Assembly (NCBI GenBank): GCA_019925795.1
Contig: CM034314.1
Coordinates: 36,511,774-36,575,773, forward strand
DNA from: Dendrobium chrysotoxum
Lineage: Eukaryota > Streptophyta > Magnoliopsida > Asparagales > Orchidaceae
Length of the DNA: 64,000 nt
Direction of reading: 5' to 3'
Below the pieces are notes generated by a model. That model did no database searches. It had not been told where the DNA came from and saw only the letters and a list, made by a program, of their open reading frames with translations. The translations under genes and the position numbers were made by a program. Below are positions 42,885 to 54,334 of this stretch, in pieces; the stretch's first letter is position 1, and the number at the start of each line of letters is the position of its first letter.

Positions 42885-44925
42885 TGGATTTCTCCTATCT
42901 AGTTAATTTTGGTCCAAAATAATAAATACAGCAGGCTATATGATTAGTAATGTGAACATTAGACCGATGAATAATAAGATATCTCATGAGATTTTAAAAA
43001 ACAAAAGGCCCAATGTATTCTATTTTCATATATTTAGATGTAAACTTATACATGGAAAATTGGGAAGGAAAGCTGACCTGAATTAGATGCAAGATCAGAC
43101 AAATTTAAAACTAATTGTAATTATAGTAAGGCCAATAGAGTTTTTAACTAGAACAATTTGATTGTAAGAAAAACAATACATGCAATATTTGACGAGCAAA
43201 ATTAGAGGTTGCCTAGGACTTAAAAACATAAACCTGGATAAGCTTGTAGCTATCAAGGAGGATCCATTAGCACCTAAATTTCCCAAGGAATTGAGGTAAA
43301 CTTCCAATCATCCTAAGAAACTTATTATAGAAGATCCCGTACAAGCTGTTATGATTAGTAGTGTAATTAGAAAGGAGCTTGATCATTCTACATTTTTGTC
43401 TCATGTTAAACATACTTATATGGATAAAAGCTTTGGACGATAAGTTATGGGTGCAGCAATGCAAGAAGGGCCGAATCAATTTGTTAAGGGGGAGATTTAA
43501 GAGCTAGTGCCTATAGTGCCTAGCACTAGTGATTAGCATGTGATAGGTACAAAGTGGGTCTACAAATGTAAGTAGATGAATTAGGAACAGTGGTAAGAAA
43601 TAAGACCAGGTTAGGTTAGGAGCTTAAGGGAATAGTCAAATTGAAGGAGTAAATTTTGAAGATTCATATAGCCATAATGCTAGTTTAGAAGATATTAGAC
43701 TATTACTGGCATTTGAATGTTTTAAGAGATTAAGACTATCAAATAAATGTGAATAGCGCATTTTTGAATGAGATCATAAATGAAGATGTCTATGTATAGT
43801 AGTCACCATGATTTATAGATCATATATACCCATACATTGTGTTTAAACTAAAAAGGGTGCATTATAGATTAAAACCAACTCCTAGATCTTGGTATGAGAG
43901 ATTCCATATATTTTTAATTACTTTTGGATTCAATAAAGATAAGATAGGCATTATGTAATTCATTATGAGGATTATAAATGAGCTTATTGTAACTCAAATA
44001 TATGTATATGATATTTTATTTAGAGCCACAAAATATTTGTGATGTCATGAATTTGTAATCACTATGAGTAGGACCTTTGAGATGAGTTTAGAAGAAGAGC
44101 TCAATTAGTTTTTAGGTATACAAGTATTAAAATAGATAGACGATATAATATTTATATCTTGAACTAAGTACTTTCATGATTTGAGTACAAAATGTAATCT
44201 AAAGGATTCAAATCTATTAGTACCCCATGAGCCCATTAACAATTTAGATAAAGATGTAACTGTGAAGGTAGTAGACTCTATGTTTCATAAAGGTTATACG
44301 TGACAGGCGGTAGACTAGATATTATATTTGTAACAGAACTTTATGCTAGATTTCAAGCAACTCTCAAGGAATCACATCTAACAGCAATATAGAGAAACTT
44401 TAAATACCTTACAGGAACATGAAACTAAGGATTGTGGTAACCGAAGAACGAATTATCCTTTGAGATTATAGAAGATTCTTTAGCTAACTATACAAGGTGT
44501 AGAGTCAATCAAAAGAACAGCTTGAGCATTTATCAGTTTTTAAGACTTTCACTTAAACCATAGTCCTGTAGAAAGCAGAAATTGGTGCTTTATTTACTAC
44601 CAAGGCTAAAAAATGTAGCTACAGCTAATTGTGTTGCATAGCAATTTTGGATCAGTAAACAACTCGAGGATTATGAACGTAGCTTATAGATCAAATTCTA
44701 GTTAGGTGTGATAACACCAATACAATAAATCTAATAAAAAATCCTATCCAACACTCAAGAACAAAATATATAGATACCTATCACCACTTGCTTCAAGATC
44801 ATGTTGCTTGAGCAGATGTTAGTATAAATCACCAGCTTGCCGACATCTTCAATCATTTAGCTGAGGATCATTTCTGTTCTCTTAGAAGATAGACCACTTA
44901 ATATGGATATTTTCTAGTAGTTTAC
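42885..44925 (+). pseudogene. Ty1/copia integrase C-terminus, RT and RNase H remnant
   Basis: Starts with WSKIINTAGYMISNVNIRP (family WAEA.NTA.Y..NR) and KNKRPNVFYFHIFRCK (KP.VS..RVFGCK). RT follows at about 43,535: VIGTKWVYKCK, then decayed versions of ARLEAIR.LLAFA, MDVK.AFLNG (VNSAFLNEIINEDVYV), LKKALYGLKQAPR.WYER (KRVHYRLKPTPRSWYER) and QIYVDDI (QIYVYDI). RNase H ends near 44,900 (DIFNHLAEDHFCSL). It is full of stops. It is on the same strand as, and complements, the gag fragment at 33,218-33,785. Protease and the integrase core are missing. Confidence 0.82.
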
Positions 44926-45027
44926 TATATCATGAACAAGTCATCTTTAGGTCACTTGTCAATCCAAAATTAAAAAAATTGAGAAAGAAAAAATCAGAAA
45001 TAGTTTTGAGCTCATTAACAAACACCC

Positions 45028-45578
45028 TGATATGCCTCGGTATCAAAAACAGCTAATCAACAAGGATAAATTCAGCAAACAACATATTTTTTTAGTGATA
45101 ACCCCAGAAATACACATAAAACAAGATACAATGATCATCTTTCGAGAGGAGGCCCTTCTCTCCCAAATCCTAGACGGCGCTAGAATCCCATACAAAAATA
45201 GTGGACAACAATCACTAATCAAATTCTACATACAAAGCATAATATAAATCCTACTACTTATAATAAACAATAAACAACAAATTTCAAAACAGCCCTCACC
45301 CAATTCACTCTCAAATCAGCCCCCAAATCTTCCCTCTTAAATTAGAAAACATCTCCTAATTTATCTGCTTCAAGTTTGACCTTTTAATTAGAAAACATCT
45401 CATAATTAATCCTCTTAAAATAAGAATTCAAATTAGATCTCTTGCCATAAATAATTCCCACTTAATTTAATTTAAATTTTCCTAAATAATTTATCTTTAA
45501 TTAAGAACTTTCCTAAATAGCATCCTCTTGATTAGGAAACTTCCTAATTCCCTCCCAATCAAATCGGCCGGTCCATCA
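45028..45578 (-). repeat. 3' LTR of the second deleted LTR element
   Basis: Plus-strand start tgatatgcctcggtatcaa and end ccggtccatca. Interior words (attaggaaacatctcctaat-like) are repeated several times and shared with 46,330-46,778. Confidence 0.82.
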
Positions 45579-45594
45579 ATACTCCCCTCCCAAT
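45579..45594 (-). promoter_or_regulatory. Polypurine tract of the second deleted LTR element
   Basis: Minus strand ttgggaggggagtatt, directly before the 3' LTR. Confidence 0.75.
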
Positions 45595-45597
45595 GTG

Positions 45598-45840
45598 TCA
45601 TCTTGTACTCAAGGTGGAATGAAGGAAACTGTTGTTGGAGCACTGGACTAATACCACTGGACTGAAAAATGGACAGTCATTGGGTCGAATGATCCCTGCA
45701 TCCAGCATCTCTCTAATCAATCTCTTCATCTCATCCTTCTGGATTTGGGGAGAACGGTACGGATGAACACTAATATGTGAGACTCCTTCCTTCAAAATGA
45801 TAGCGTACTCGTGTTCCCGCAGAGGAGGCAAATCCTGAAC
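45598..45840 (-). pseudogene. Gypsy reverse transcriptase N-terminal fragment
   Basis: The minus-strand frame reads LPPLREHEYAIILKEG-like text, then VSHISVHPYRSPQIQKDEMK, RLIREMLDAGIIRPNDCPF and SPVVLV. This is the first RT block of Tekay/Reina-type gypsy pol (LPP.R..DH.I.L..G..P...RPYRY....K.E....V.EML..GII..S.SPFSSPV.LV). It then jumps directly to the element tail. It has no catalytic residues. Confidence 0.85.
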
Positions 45841-45959
45841 TGACTAGAACACCTTTCTATATTTTTGTAGGAGTGGCTGAACTATGTCTGATGCTTCTAT
45901 TTTCTCCCAATCTTCTTCTCCTTCCAAACTCTGCAGCTCCATCAACAATCCCACTCGTT

Positions 45960-46310
45960 CACCCTTTTACCTCCTTGGAAGTGGCTCTAAAGGTAACATC
46001 TCCTCTTCTTCCCCCAAAAGTTTCACCTCCCGATCTTCCCTCATCCAACTCCTCCCGATCTCCTTTCCCTTAGATTCGGCCAAGGAAATCCCGGTTAAAT
46101 CTTGGTTATGTTTAGCAATCGGAACAACCCGTGGAGTTTCGGATTGCATCTCCATGAGCTTCCTTAGCATCTCCTTCACCCTTTCCAATCAATTTTTCAT
46201 AGATGTAAACCTTCCTTCCATGGTTGAGAACTTTTTCTCAACATCGGATTTGATTTGCTCCATCTTCCTTTCCAATGCCTCAACCTTCTTTACTATCATA
46301 AGTCCCAAAA
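45960..46310 (-). pseudogene. Gag N-terminal fragment of the second deleted element
   Basis: Minus strand: KKVEALERKMEQIKSDVEKK, FSTMEGRFTSM, a stop, then MERVKEMLRKLMEMQSETPR. This is a charged, probably coiled-coil N-terminus like that of the gag at 26,933-28,172. It is followed by an acidic stretch (LLGEEEEMLPLEPLPRR), after which gag ends by deletion. Confidence 0.7.
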
Positions 46311-46314
46311 AATT

Positions 46315-46326
46315 GCTCTGATACCA
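46315..46326 (-). promoter_or_regulatory. Primer binding site (tRNA-Met type)
   Basis: tggtatcagagc on the minus strand, three bases inside the 5' LTR, identical to that of the gag-only element. Confidence 0.85.
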
Positions 46327-46329
46327 ATT

Positions 46330-46778
46330 TGATAAGCCTCGGTATCAAAAACAGCTAACGAACAAGGACAAATTCAGCAAACAACAGATTTTTTTATTGA
46401 TAAACCTAGAAATATGCAAAAATAAGATATAATGGTTTTCTTTCGAGAGGAGGACCTTCTCTTCCAAATCCCAGATGCCGCTAAAATTCCTTACAAAAAC
46501 TGTGGATAGCAATCACTCATAAAATTCTGCATTAAAAAGATAATATAAACCCTACTACTTATAGCAAACAATAAACAACCAATTTCAAAACAGTCCTCCC
46601 CAATTCCCTCTCAAATCAGCCCCTAAATATGCCCTCTCCAATTAGGAAACATCTCCTAATTAATCCCCTCCAAATCAGCCCCCAAATCTGCCCTTTTTAA
46701 TTAGGAAACATCTCCTAATTAATCCCCTCCAAATCATAATTCAAATTAGATCTCTTGTCCTAAATAATTCCCTCCTAA
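46330..46778 (-). repeat. 5' LTR of the second deleted element, truncated
   Basis: Begins tgataagcctcggtatcaaa (plus strand) like 45,028. Similarity stops at about 46,778 (cctcctaatt), short of the expected ccggtccatca end. Confidence 0.8.
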
Positions 46779-47837
46779 TTGTATGATTATTTATAATTTC
46801 TTTAGTGCCATGTGGTATGCCCCATGTCAAACCATTTTCGACCACATGGAATCCAAGGAGGTCAGTTCGAATGGCAGAATTTTGACTACTTTTCATCCAT
46901 AAAAGCATTCAAAAGCATTAAATACTTATAAATTATTATTATTGGCCTCATAACTACACCCCTTTTATTTTCAAATTTTCTAAAATTCTAGAACCCCAAA
47001 TGTTGTGCCTCTACATACCCCTTTCATTTTCGAACTATTGACAGCCATATTCTCCACAATATCTCATTTTCTTAAGGCTAAGTCAAGTAAAGAAAGGTGT
47101 AATCCAAGTGGAGAAAGGCTTCAAGCTATAATTCCTAGCTTGAACTTATTTTTATTTGTGTTTATTTCCCTTGATCTATTCTAATGAGTCCCTTTCAATT
47201 TTTTTTTCTACCCCCTTCTTAATGTCTAGCCATCCTAAAAAATTCCGTCATCATAATTATGGTGAGTCATCATCCCGTTGCCTAAGCATAAACCATGCAT
47301 CTATAAAACTTCCACGGTATACCAATCCTACAGTTGACCTTGGCTATAACACACCCATTTTTTAAAAAACCAGGATGTGCCTCTCCCTTCCCTTCCACTC
47401 CAATTTTATTCAAATATTTTAAAAAAACCGAACCATTAAAGAAAATGATTCCATACTAAGTGAAATTCCATGTCCAAGAGTATAAATTTGAAATCAACAC
47501 ATTTACCAAGACTAGGAGAGAAGATTTGGGTTATCATTTATCAAAAGATTTTGCCAACTTTTAATTAGTCCTTCATCAATAACAGCCTACACAAAATCCC
47601 ATCTCGATAACACATCACCAGCCAAAACATCTTATCTTCATCACATATTTTGTCGCAGCCAATTAAGACATTGATAGACAAGGCATGCTTTTGTCTATCA
47701 TGTGTCAAATTATGCACCTCAAAAGTTCTACCCATCAAAGGTCACATAACTTAAGCCTCGTCATATAAATGAATTTATTATTTATTTAAAGTATCCTAAG
47801 CTAGACCTGAGTGCCTATCTAATTGATCAATTTCATC
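46779..47837. other. Unassigned DNA, possibly 3' part of the copia element
   Basis: Non-coding or heavily decayed. A plus-strand frame starting at 47,222 (MSSHPKKFRHHNYGESSS) and later text could be an env-like or gag-like 3' ORF of the copia element, but I recognise no motif. Ends at the hAT target duplication (47,830-47,837). Confidence 0.3.
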
Positions 47838-48131
47838 CTATGATGCACCGACACTCCGTTTTAAGAGGGTATGCAGTGTCAGACACGGACACGCGTCCGA
47901 CACGGCAACGACACGTGTCGGACACGCTATTAGTGCGTCCCATTTAAAATAAAAAAATAAAGTAAAACGGACACGTGTGTCGGACACGCGTGTCCGGCTA
48001 TTTGATAATTCAATTTAAAAAAAAAAAAGAAAAACTCTAATACCACAATTTCATATTAGCTGATTCATGCCCGAGTCTTCATCTTTGCCCTAATCCCGTA
48101 TTCCTATTCGTATTCGTGGTCTTCCCGAGCG

Positions 48132-48222
48132 ATTGAGGCGAGCAGCGGTCAACTAGAGATCTTTCCCGCGAGCAGCGGTCCCCTGGAGATCTTTCTCGCG
48201 AGCAGCGGTCCCCTGGAGATCG
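48132..48222. repeat. Three tandem copies of a 30-32-bp unit in the hAT 5' region
   Basis: The unit gcgagcagcggtc..ctggagatctttc repeats at about 48,132, 48,168 and 48,199. Confidence 0.8.
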
Positions 48223-48389
48223 CACCCTTAGTCTTCCCTTCCGGCCGTAAGCAACAAGCCTTCCTCCTTAGTTTCTGTGCGCAGCCGAGGGAAGCCGACA
48301 CCAAACTGCGTAAAAATTTTCAAACCTATAAGTTGATTTCGCCATTTTTTCTCCATTCGTCATTTCTGTTCATTTAGCTGCCTTTTTGC

Positions 48390-48655
48390 TACGCTGTAGC
48401 TGCCCTTTTGCAAAAGCGCAATAAAAGCGCAGCAAAAGGGCAACTAAAGCGCAAAAAAAGAGTAAATGATTCATGCGCTTTCACAATTAAAAAAAACCTT
48501 ACAATAAAAATGATTCCCTTCACTGCGCTTTTGCTGCGCTTTAGTTGCGCTTTAGTTGCGCTTTGGATGCACATTAGCTGTGCTTTTGCTGCGCTTTAGT
48601 TGCACTTTAGCTGCGCTTTAGTTGCACTTTAGCTGCGCTTTGTGGCGCTTTCATT
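48390..48655. repeat. Inverted minisatellite (gcgctttagt / aaaagcgcag words) in the hAT 5' region
   Basis: The left side (48,390-48,455) carries aaaagcgcag- and actaaagcgc-type words. The right side (48,520-48,655) carries many direct copies of the complementary tgcgctttagt word. The two sides could pair into a long hairpin around an AT-rich loop. The same word type occurs in the hAT element at 34,532-35,321. Confidence 0.75.
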
Positions 48656-48826
48656 GCGGTCGAACCCCGCCAGGAGGCAGCGCCCCCTTGGACCCCCGGC
48701 TGCCCGGCATATTGTTGTATTCATTATCTTTAGAATAAGTGAAACATTATCTTTAGGGGTTTGATATATTGCACTAATTTATTAAGCCTTTATTTTTTTC
48801 ATTTCACCAGTGTGTTTGAAAGCAAA

Positions 48827-51121
48827 ATGAACTCTGCTGCTGGTGGGAGTGGATTAGGTGAAGGTTCAAAAGAGCCATCCGTAGAAACTGATAAGCTCTT
48901 ATGGATTCATGTTAGAATGTTAGGAAAAACTTCTGAAGGAGGGAATGTGTTATTCAAATACAAATATTGTGGTGGCACCTACAAAAGATCTTATTCTAGG
49001 GTAAAAGCACATCTACTTAAGATTTCTGGTCATGGAATTAAAATGTGTCCTAAGATTACTACGTCGCAATTGATTGAATTGAACAGACAAGTTGATGAAG
49101 CTGAATCTATGATCAAAAGGGCACTTCCTAAAGAGATATCTTTGTCATCTACCCATGGTTCATCCCACACTTCTTCCTCATCTGTTAGAGTTGATCATTC
49201 ATTATCATATAGAAGTGAAGGATATGATTCAAAGAAAAGAAAAGAAGTTGCCAGTAGAGAAGGCTTTTAACATGCAACAGCGAGAGGAATTGGATGGTGA
49301 AATTGCAAGGATGTTTTTTTCAGCGGGACTTCCTTTCAACCTTACAAGAAATCCTCATTACAAGAATGCATTCACTTTTGCATGTAATAACAACCTTGCA
49401 GGTTATGTTCCACCTGGCTACAATGCAATAAGATCAAAATTATTGGAAAGGGAAAGAGCACATATTGAAACATTGCTTGAACCAACAAAAGAAGTGTGGA
49501 AAGAAAAATGTGTCACTTTGATGTGTGATGGTTGGACTGATCCTCAAAGAAGACCACTCATTAATTTCATAGCCGTTACAGAGAATTGCCCAATGTTTAT
49601 TAAAGCTGTGAATTATGAAGGAGAATATAAGGATAAATATTTCATTGCCAATTTGATTAAAGAGGTGATAGTCATTATTGGGCCTTCAAATGTTGTGCAG
49701 GTTATTACAGATAATGCACTGGTATATAGAGCTGCAGGATTGTTGTTAGAGCAAACTTATCCTCATATATTCTGGACTCCATGTGTTGTTCACACTTTAA
49801 ATCTTGTTCTAACAAATATTTGTGCAGCAAAGAATACAGAGACAAATAAAATCATATATGTGAATGTCATTGGATAACAGTGGTTGCAGATGATGCTGTT
49901 TTGATCAGAAATTTTATTATGAACCACTCAATGAGACTTTCATTGTTTAATGATTTCTCACATTTGAGAATATTAGCTGTTGCTGAAACTCATTTTGCCT
50001 CTGTAATAATCATGTTGAGAAGATTCAAATAAATAAAAAAAGCTCTTCAATCTATGGTGATTAGTGAGAAGTGGTCTTGTTATCGAGAAGATGATGTTGG
50101 GAAGGCAAGGTATGTGAAAGAAAAGGTCTTAGATGATTTGTGGTGGGATGATGTATATTACATTTTGGCTTTCATTGATCCGATTTATGATATGTTGAGA
50201 GAGGCTGACATAGATAAATCATGCCTACATTTGATTTATGTGATGTGGGACTCTATGTTAGCAAAAGTGAAAGAAATTATATACAGACATGAAAGAAAGT
50301 CACATAATGAAGACTCAAGTTTTTGGAGGATTGTCTATACCATTCTTGAGGATATGTGGATCAAAAGCAACACACCTCTGTATTGTTTGGCCCATTCATT
50401 AAATCCAAGGTACATTTGTATTCATCTTTTAAATTAATTTTAAATTTTTTAATAAATGAATAAATAATTTTATATGCTTTGTATTATTTGAAGGTATTCA
50501 AGTAAAGAATGGCTTCAAGAAGACCCTCAATGTGTCTCATCATAAAAAGATTTAGAAGTGTCAAATATGAGAAAGATATGCTTAAAACGATATTTTTCAA
50601 ATGAGGAGGAGAGAAGAAAGATTAATATAGAACTTGCAAAGTTCTTTGGATATTTAGAGGATTTTGGTGATCAAGAATCTTTAGTTGATAGATGAAGGAT
50701 GGATCCAAAAATGTGGTGGTTGATTCATGGAGCTTCAACACCGCTTCTTCAAACAATAGCAATAAAACTTCTTGGTCAAGTATCATCCTCTTCTTGTTGT
50801 GAGAGAAATTGGAGCACATACTCATTTATTCAATCGATGAAGAGGAATAAAATAACTCCACAACGAGCTGAAGATTTAGTTTATGTGCATACAAATCTTT
50901 GTCTTCTATCAAGGAAGACCCCACTTTATATGACAGGTGATAACAAGATGTGGGATGTTGCTAGAGATGGGTTCGAGTGCCTTGATGATATGGGATTATT
51001 GGAGGTTGCAAATTTTTCTCTAGATGAATCAAAATTGGAAGCAATGATATTCAATGATGATGATATTGAAGGCCAAAGACCAACCTCTGAATCTAATTCT
51101 ATCATTCCCTCTATTGAGTAG
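48827..51121 (+). pseudogene. hAT transposase with one intron, broken
   Basis: ATG at 48,827. The BED-type zinc finger (residues about 15-75) has VLFKYKYCGGTYKRSYSRVK and the later H and C, but the first Cys of the usual C-x2-C is missing. The DDE region (DUF659-like) has MCDGWTDPQRRPLINFIAV (about 49,520) and VITDNALVYRAAG (about 49,710), with the following CVVHTLNLVL. A typical GT-AG intron of 84 nt (50,410-50,493) joins LNPR to YSSKEW in frame. The C-terminus holds the hAT dimerisation block SSSCCERNWSTYSFIQSMKR (about 50,790) and AEDLVYVHTNLCLL. The protein would cut and paste the element. A frameshift near 49,240 and in-frame stops at about 49,875, 50,031, 50,543 and 50,693 inactivate it. 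Confidence 0.92.
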
Positions 51122-51399
51122 TTGAACCTTCATGTTGTACTAAATGATTTTTTGCTTATATTTTTATGATTGTACTAGACATTTTGCACTAAACATTTTA
51201 ATGTTATAAGCTAAACAAGATTTATTATTGCTTACCATTTTCAATATGGTGTCACCTTTATTTCTATATATTATATTAAAAAAATTATTATGCCGTGTCC
51301 ACGCCGCACCCGTGTCCTATATTTCTAAAAAATGCTGTGTCCCGTGTCCGTGTCGTGTCCGTGTCGCCGTGTCCGTGTCGGTGCATCTTAGATTTCATC

Positions 51400-52861
51400 A
51401 TGCCTTCCTTCCTACTGATTTTTAGTGTATCTCATCAAGGAGGGACTAGCTGCCCTTCTCATTCAGCATCTTCATCCACATATGTGTAGGCACATCTCTA
51501 TCAAGAGTGGCAAATCGAATTTATATCAGGAGTGAATGATTGAACAATATTGGCTTACTAAAGACAGACTGCCATAGATATTGTGTGCAAGATGATGAAG
51601 ATGAGCAGATGAGTTTTGACTTTGTTGGTGCTTAGTTGCTTTGGAGTTTGTCATCTTTGGAGCTTTTTTTTTTTTAATGGTTGCATTTCTATCTCTTTAT
51701 CGTGTTCTTACGTTGTTCACCACAACTCCAAACTTAAGAAAAATAACCCTAATTTTTTCCATGCAAAAGAGAAGAAAGCATGTAGTGAACATGAGAGTTT
51801 TTATAGTATGGGGTAGTAGAAATTTGAGTAGGGAAGACCATGTACCTTCCTTTATTTTGTCAATGAAAATTATTTTCTAATCATATCATCACCACTTGTG
51901 TCGTTATTCAACGCAAAATTGTTTGTTACACCTGTGTTGACTAGAATCACTAAAATTTTATTTATTTCATTTGCGTTTGAATTATTGCCCATGATTATCA
52001 TTTGTTTAAGCACAATTTTATTTACATGCTTATCATTAGGGATAGGGTTTGTTGTCAAAATCTCTAAGTGCTTTATAAATTCCTAGCATATATTTATCAT
52101 CATCAAAATGGGATAAATTATTGACTTTATGAGCCCAAGTGAGTTCTAGATTGTGATGATCACAAATATACGAAGGAATTTGAACTAACGATTTCAATTA
52201 AAATTATGCATCACTCCATATAGATACATAGTTTTTAGAAATTAGAAAAATAATACTAATAGACCCACTAAATTTTGTAGGTATCCGCTAAAGTTTACGG
52301 GCCTCCAATAATGTCGATTCTGGAAAGTATTAAGTCCTGAATCTTGTTGTTTGGAATCTAATCAATTGCAAAAATTAAGTAATTTTGAATGTCGCTATTG
52401 TCAAAAATGTAAGAAAACATCAATGCATTATTTTAAATGATTTAATTAAAACCCTAAGGCTCTAGTATATACAACAACTTATACCATTGACCTAAAAGTA
52501 ATGCTTACATGTAACAACAGAACCTCCACTTTAAAGGATAGCCACCAACCTCTTCTCTCATTCCAAAAATACTTGAGATTTCAACATCTTATTGAGAGAA
52601 ACAAATTAATTGTTTTGCTAGAAGGAAGTTATTGATATTTTGGTGTTGATGAGCTCGTTGTTCTTCATGCAATATTGCATGCACATGTAAGACCATTTCA
52701 CTTATACTTTTATTTTGGTTTCTATTGATTTTTTTCCTATAGATTGGTTAATTGTTCTGAATGAGGTTGCTTAGAGATGATGCCCTTGCTTGGAACAAGG
52801 TGATAGGAAAGATTTCCCAAAGATTCTTATTTAGCGCAAGCATTGTTGAAAATCCTTGATG
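51400..52861. other. Unassigned AT-rich DNA
   Basis: Continuation of the DNA left of the hAT element. Plus text just after the TSD (SHQGGTSCPSHSASSSTY) is weakly protein-like but unrecognised. A 16-bp perfect palindrome, catgcaatattgcatg, lies at about 52,666-52,681. Nothing else. Confidence 0.35.
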
Positions 52862-53470
52862 ACTGTTAAGTGAAAATAATGTAGTATTTTTATTCTATTA
52901 ATTCCAGTAAAGATGTATGTTTTAGTTCATGTTGTACAATAATGCCTCAAGAAATATAGCAAAATTTGCAATGTTTAAAACTAACACCACAACGCCACAA
53001 CTATTAGCGTCGCAGTGTCTTCTCAATGCCCCATCGCCTGTTTTGGACATTATAGCGATGGAGTCTCGAAAAAATTTCACTGAAGTCAATGCCATAGTGG
53101 ATCTAAGGGTAGCACCGAAATGCAGAAAATCAACATTGTAGCATCAGAGCATCGTGAAAAATTGCAAATAATTCAATGTCGAAGTGCCAACATCGAAAGC
53201 ACTGCAGTGTCAGATTATATAAGCGAGCACCACAGTGCTCATCTGCAGCGCCACAACGCTCATCTTTTGCAACGCCATGGCGGAACAATTAAGAAAAAGA
53301 AGCGTCGCGCAAACTCAACCAAAAGTCGCGCTGGTTCAATCAACAGCTGCGTCGGCTTAGACTACTCTCCTATCTTGGGAAAATCTCCTTTGCATTAACG
53401 CTTAACATCACTTCTAAACCCTTCCTGAGGATTATATATTAACTTAACAGCTTTTAGGAGCCACACAATT
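52862..53470 (+). repeat. LTR-like block with CpG-rich tract
   Basis: Begins tgttaagtgaaaataatgta and passes from AT-rich DNA into a tract rich in cgccac/gcgtcg/cagtgt words (about 52,985-53,360). It has the same structure as the LTR-like block at 24,346 and the Athila LTRs. The right end was not identified. A frame at 53,120-53,398 looks spurious. Confidence 0.4.
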
Positions 53471-54334
53471 CAAATTAAGCCACCAATCATAGCTCTAACC
53501 CAATATTGGGCATGTGTAAATCCAACACCATCCTACTCCCTAATCAATAAAAATACTTTTTTTTAATGCCTCATGGAATGCCTTTGATTTGAGGTGCACC
53601 CCTCCTTTTCCCCACATGATCCTAAAGTCTCAAGGTGCTTCGCATGAGACTCTCTCTAAAGCATGCCTCAAGGTGCATGACTTACTGCAAAATTTTAAAC
53701 ATAGCTTGTAATAGTTGTAGATCCAATTTTACAATATAGAAATCATGTATCAACCCACTAAATTAGTACATGTCAAATCCTTCAATCAAGCAGACTTCTT
53801 TTCTCCAATAACTTGAGTCATTTGATTCTTCAACAGTCTTTTCTACAATCAACGGACTGATACTCATTAAAAGGCAAAGGAATCATTTACCATCAACATC
53901 ATTATCGTTTCACAATTATTTGGGTGCTTTATGAAATATTTTTGTCTTTCATTCTTCTTAATTGATGCATGCCTTGTTAACTATAGTTTGTAAAAGAAAA
54001 TTTGCTTATCTTCAGGTCATGTTAGTTTTGAACTTTTGACCTACCTCATTTAACTTCAAACTCCTATTAGTAATAATTTTATCCATTTTTCTATTACCCG
54101 TTATAGATCTTTAAATTATCTAATGCTATTTTACAAACTTATCTTTGATGTATGGAATCACTAAACTTTAATAATAAAAATTTCTCACTCTATCCTCCTA
54201 CTTTTATTGCACATCACTGTACCAAACCAAAATTCAAATTTGCATTGTTCTTAGTATTCATTCTGCCTTCAGAGCCATTTCAATGAAATACAACATAATT
54301 TTGTTAATTGAATAAGAGTTTCTTTAGCCATCAA
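53471..54334. other. AT-rich DNA, nothing recognised
   Basis: No open frame or repeat structure that I can support. Confidence 0.45.

Larger units (their letters stand above)
45028..46778 (-). mobile_element. Second internally deleted LTR element (gag/RT fragment type)
   Basis: LTR copies at 45,028-45,578 and 46,330-46,778 (the latter truncated) flank a 0.75-kb interior on the minus strand. The interior has a primer site, a gag N-terminus, a 75-codon piece of gypsy RT and a short tail ending in the polypurine tract. Most of gag, plus protease, RNase H and integrase, is gone. It lies in the 3' part of the decayed copia element. The left flank is intact; the right LTR end is lost, so the TSD cannot be tested. 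The architecture parallels the gag-only element at 26,362 although the LTR sequences differ. Confidence 0.8.
47838..51391 (+). mobile_element. hAT transposon, 3.55 kb, complete ends, inactive
   Basis: The 17-bp terminal inverted repeats ctatgatgcaccgacac and its reverse complement differ at one base (47,838-47,854; 51,375-51,391). The 8-bp TSD atttcatc is exact (47,830-47,837; 51,392-51,399). Both subterminal regions (about 47,855-48,000 and 51,295-51,374) are packed with gacacg/cgtgtc words, as expected for transposase binding arrays. A plus-strand transposase pseudogene with BED, DDE and dimerisation regions lies at 48,827-51,121. All features fit hAT. It inserted in older retroelement DNA. 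Confidence 0.95.

Noticed and set aside
44926..45027. copia 3' LTR between RNase H and the deleted LTR element
   Set aside because: Only about 100 bp with no LTR start or polypurine tract visible.
51898..52086. Opposite-strand frames at 51,870-52,086 as small genes
   Set aside because: They are mutual shadows in AT-rich DNA without motifs.
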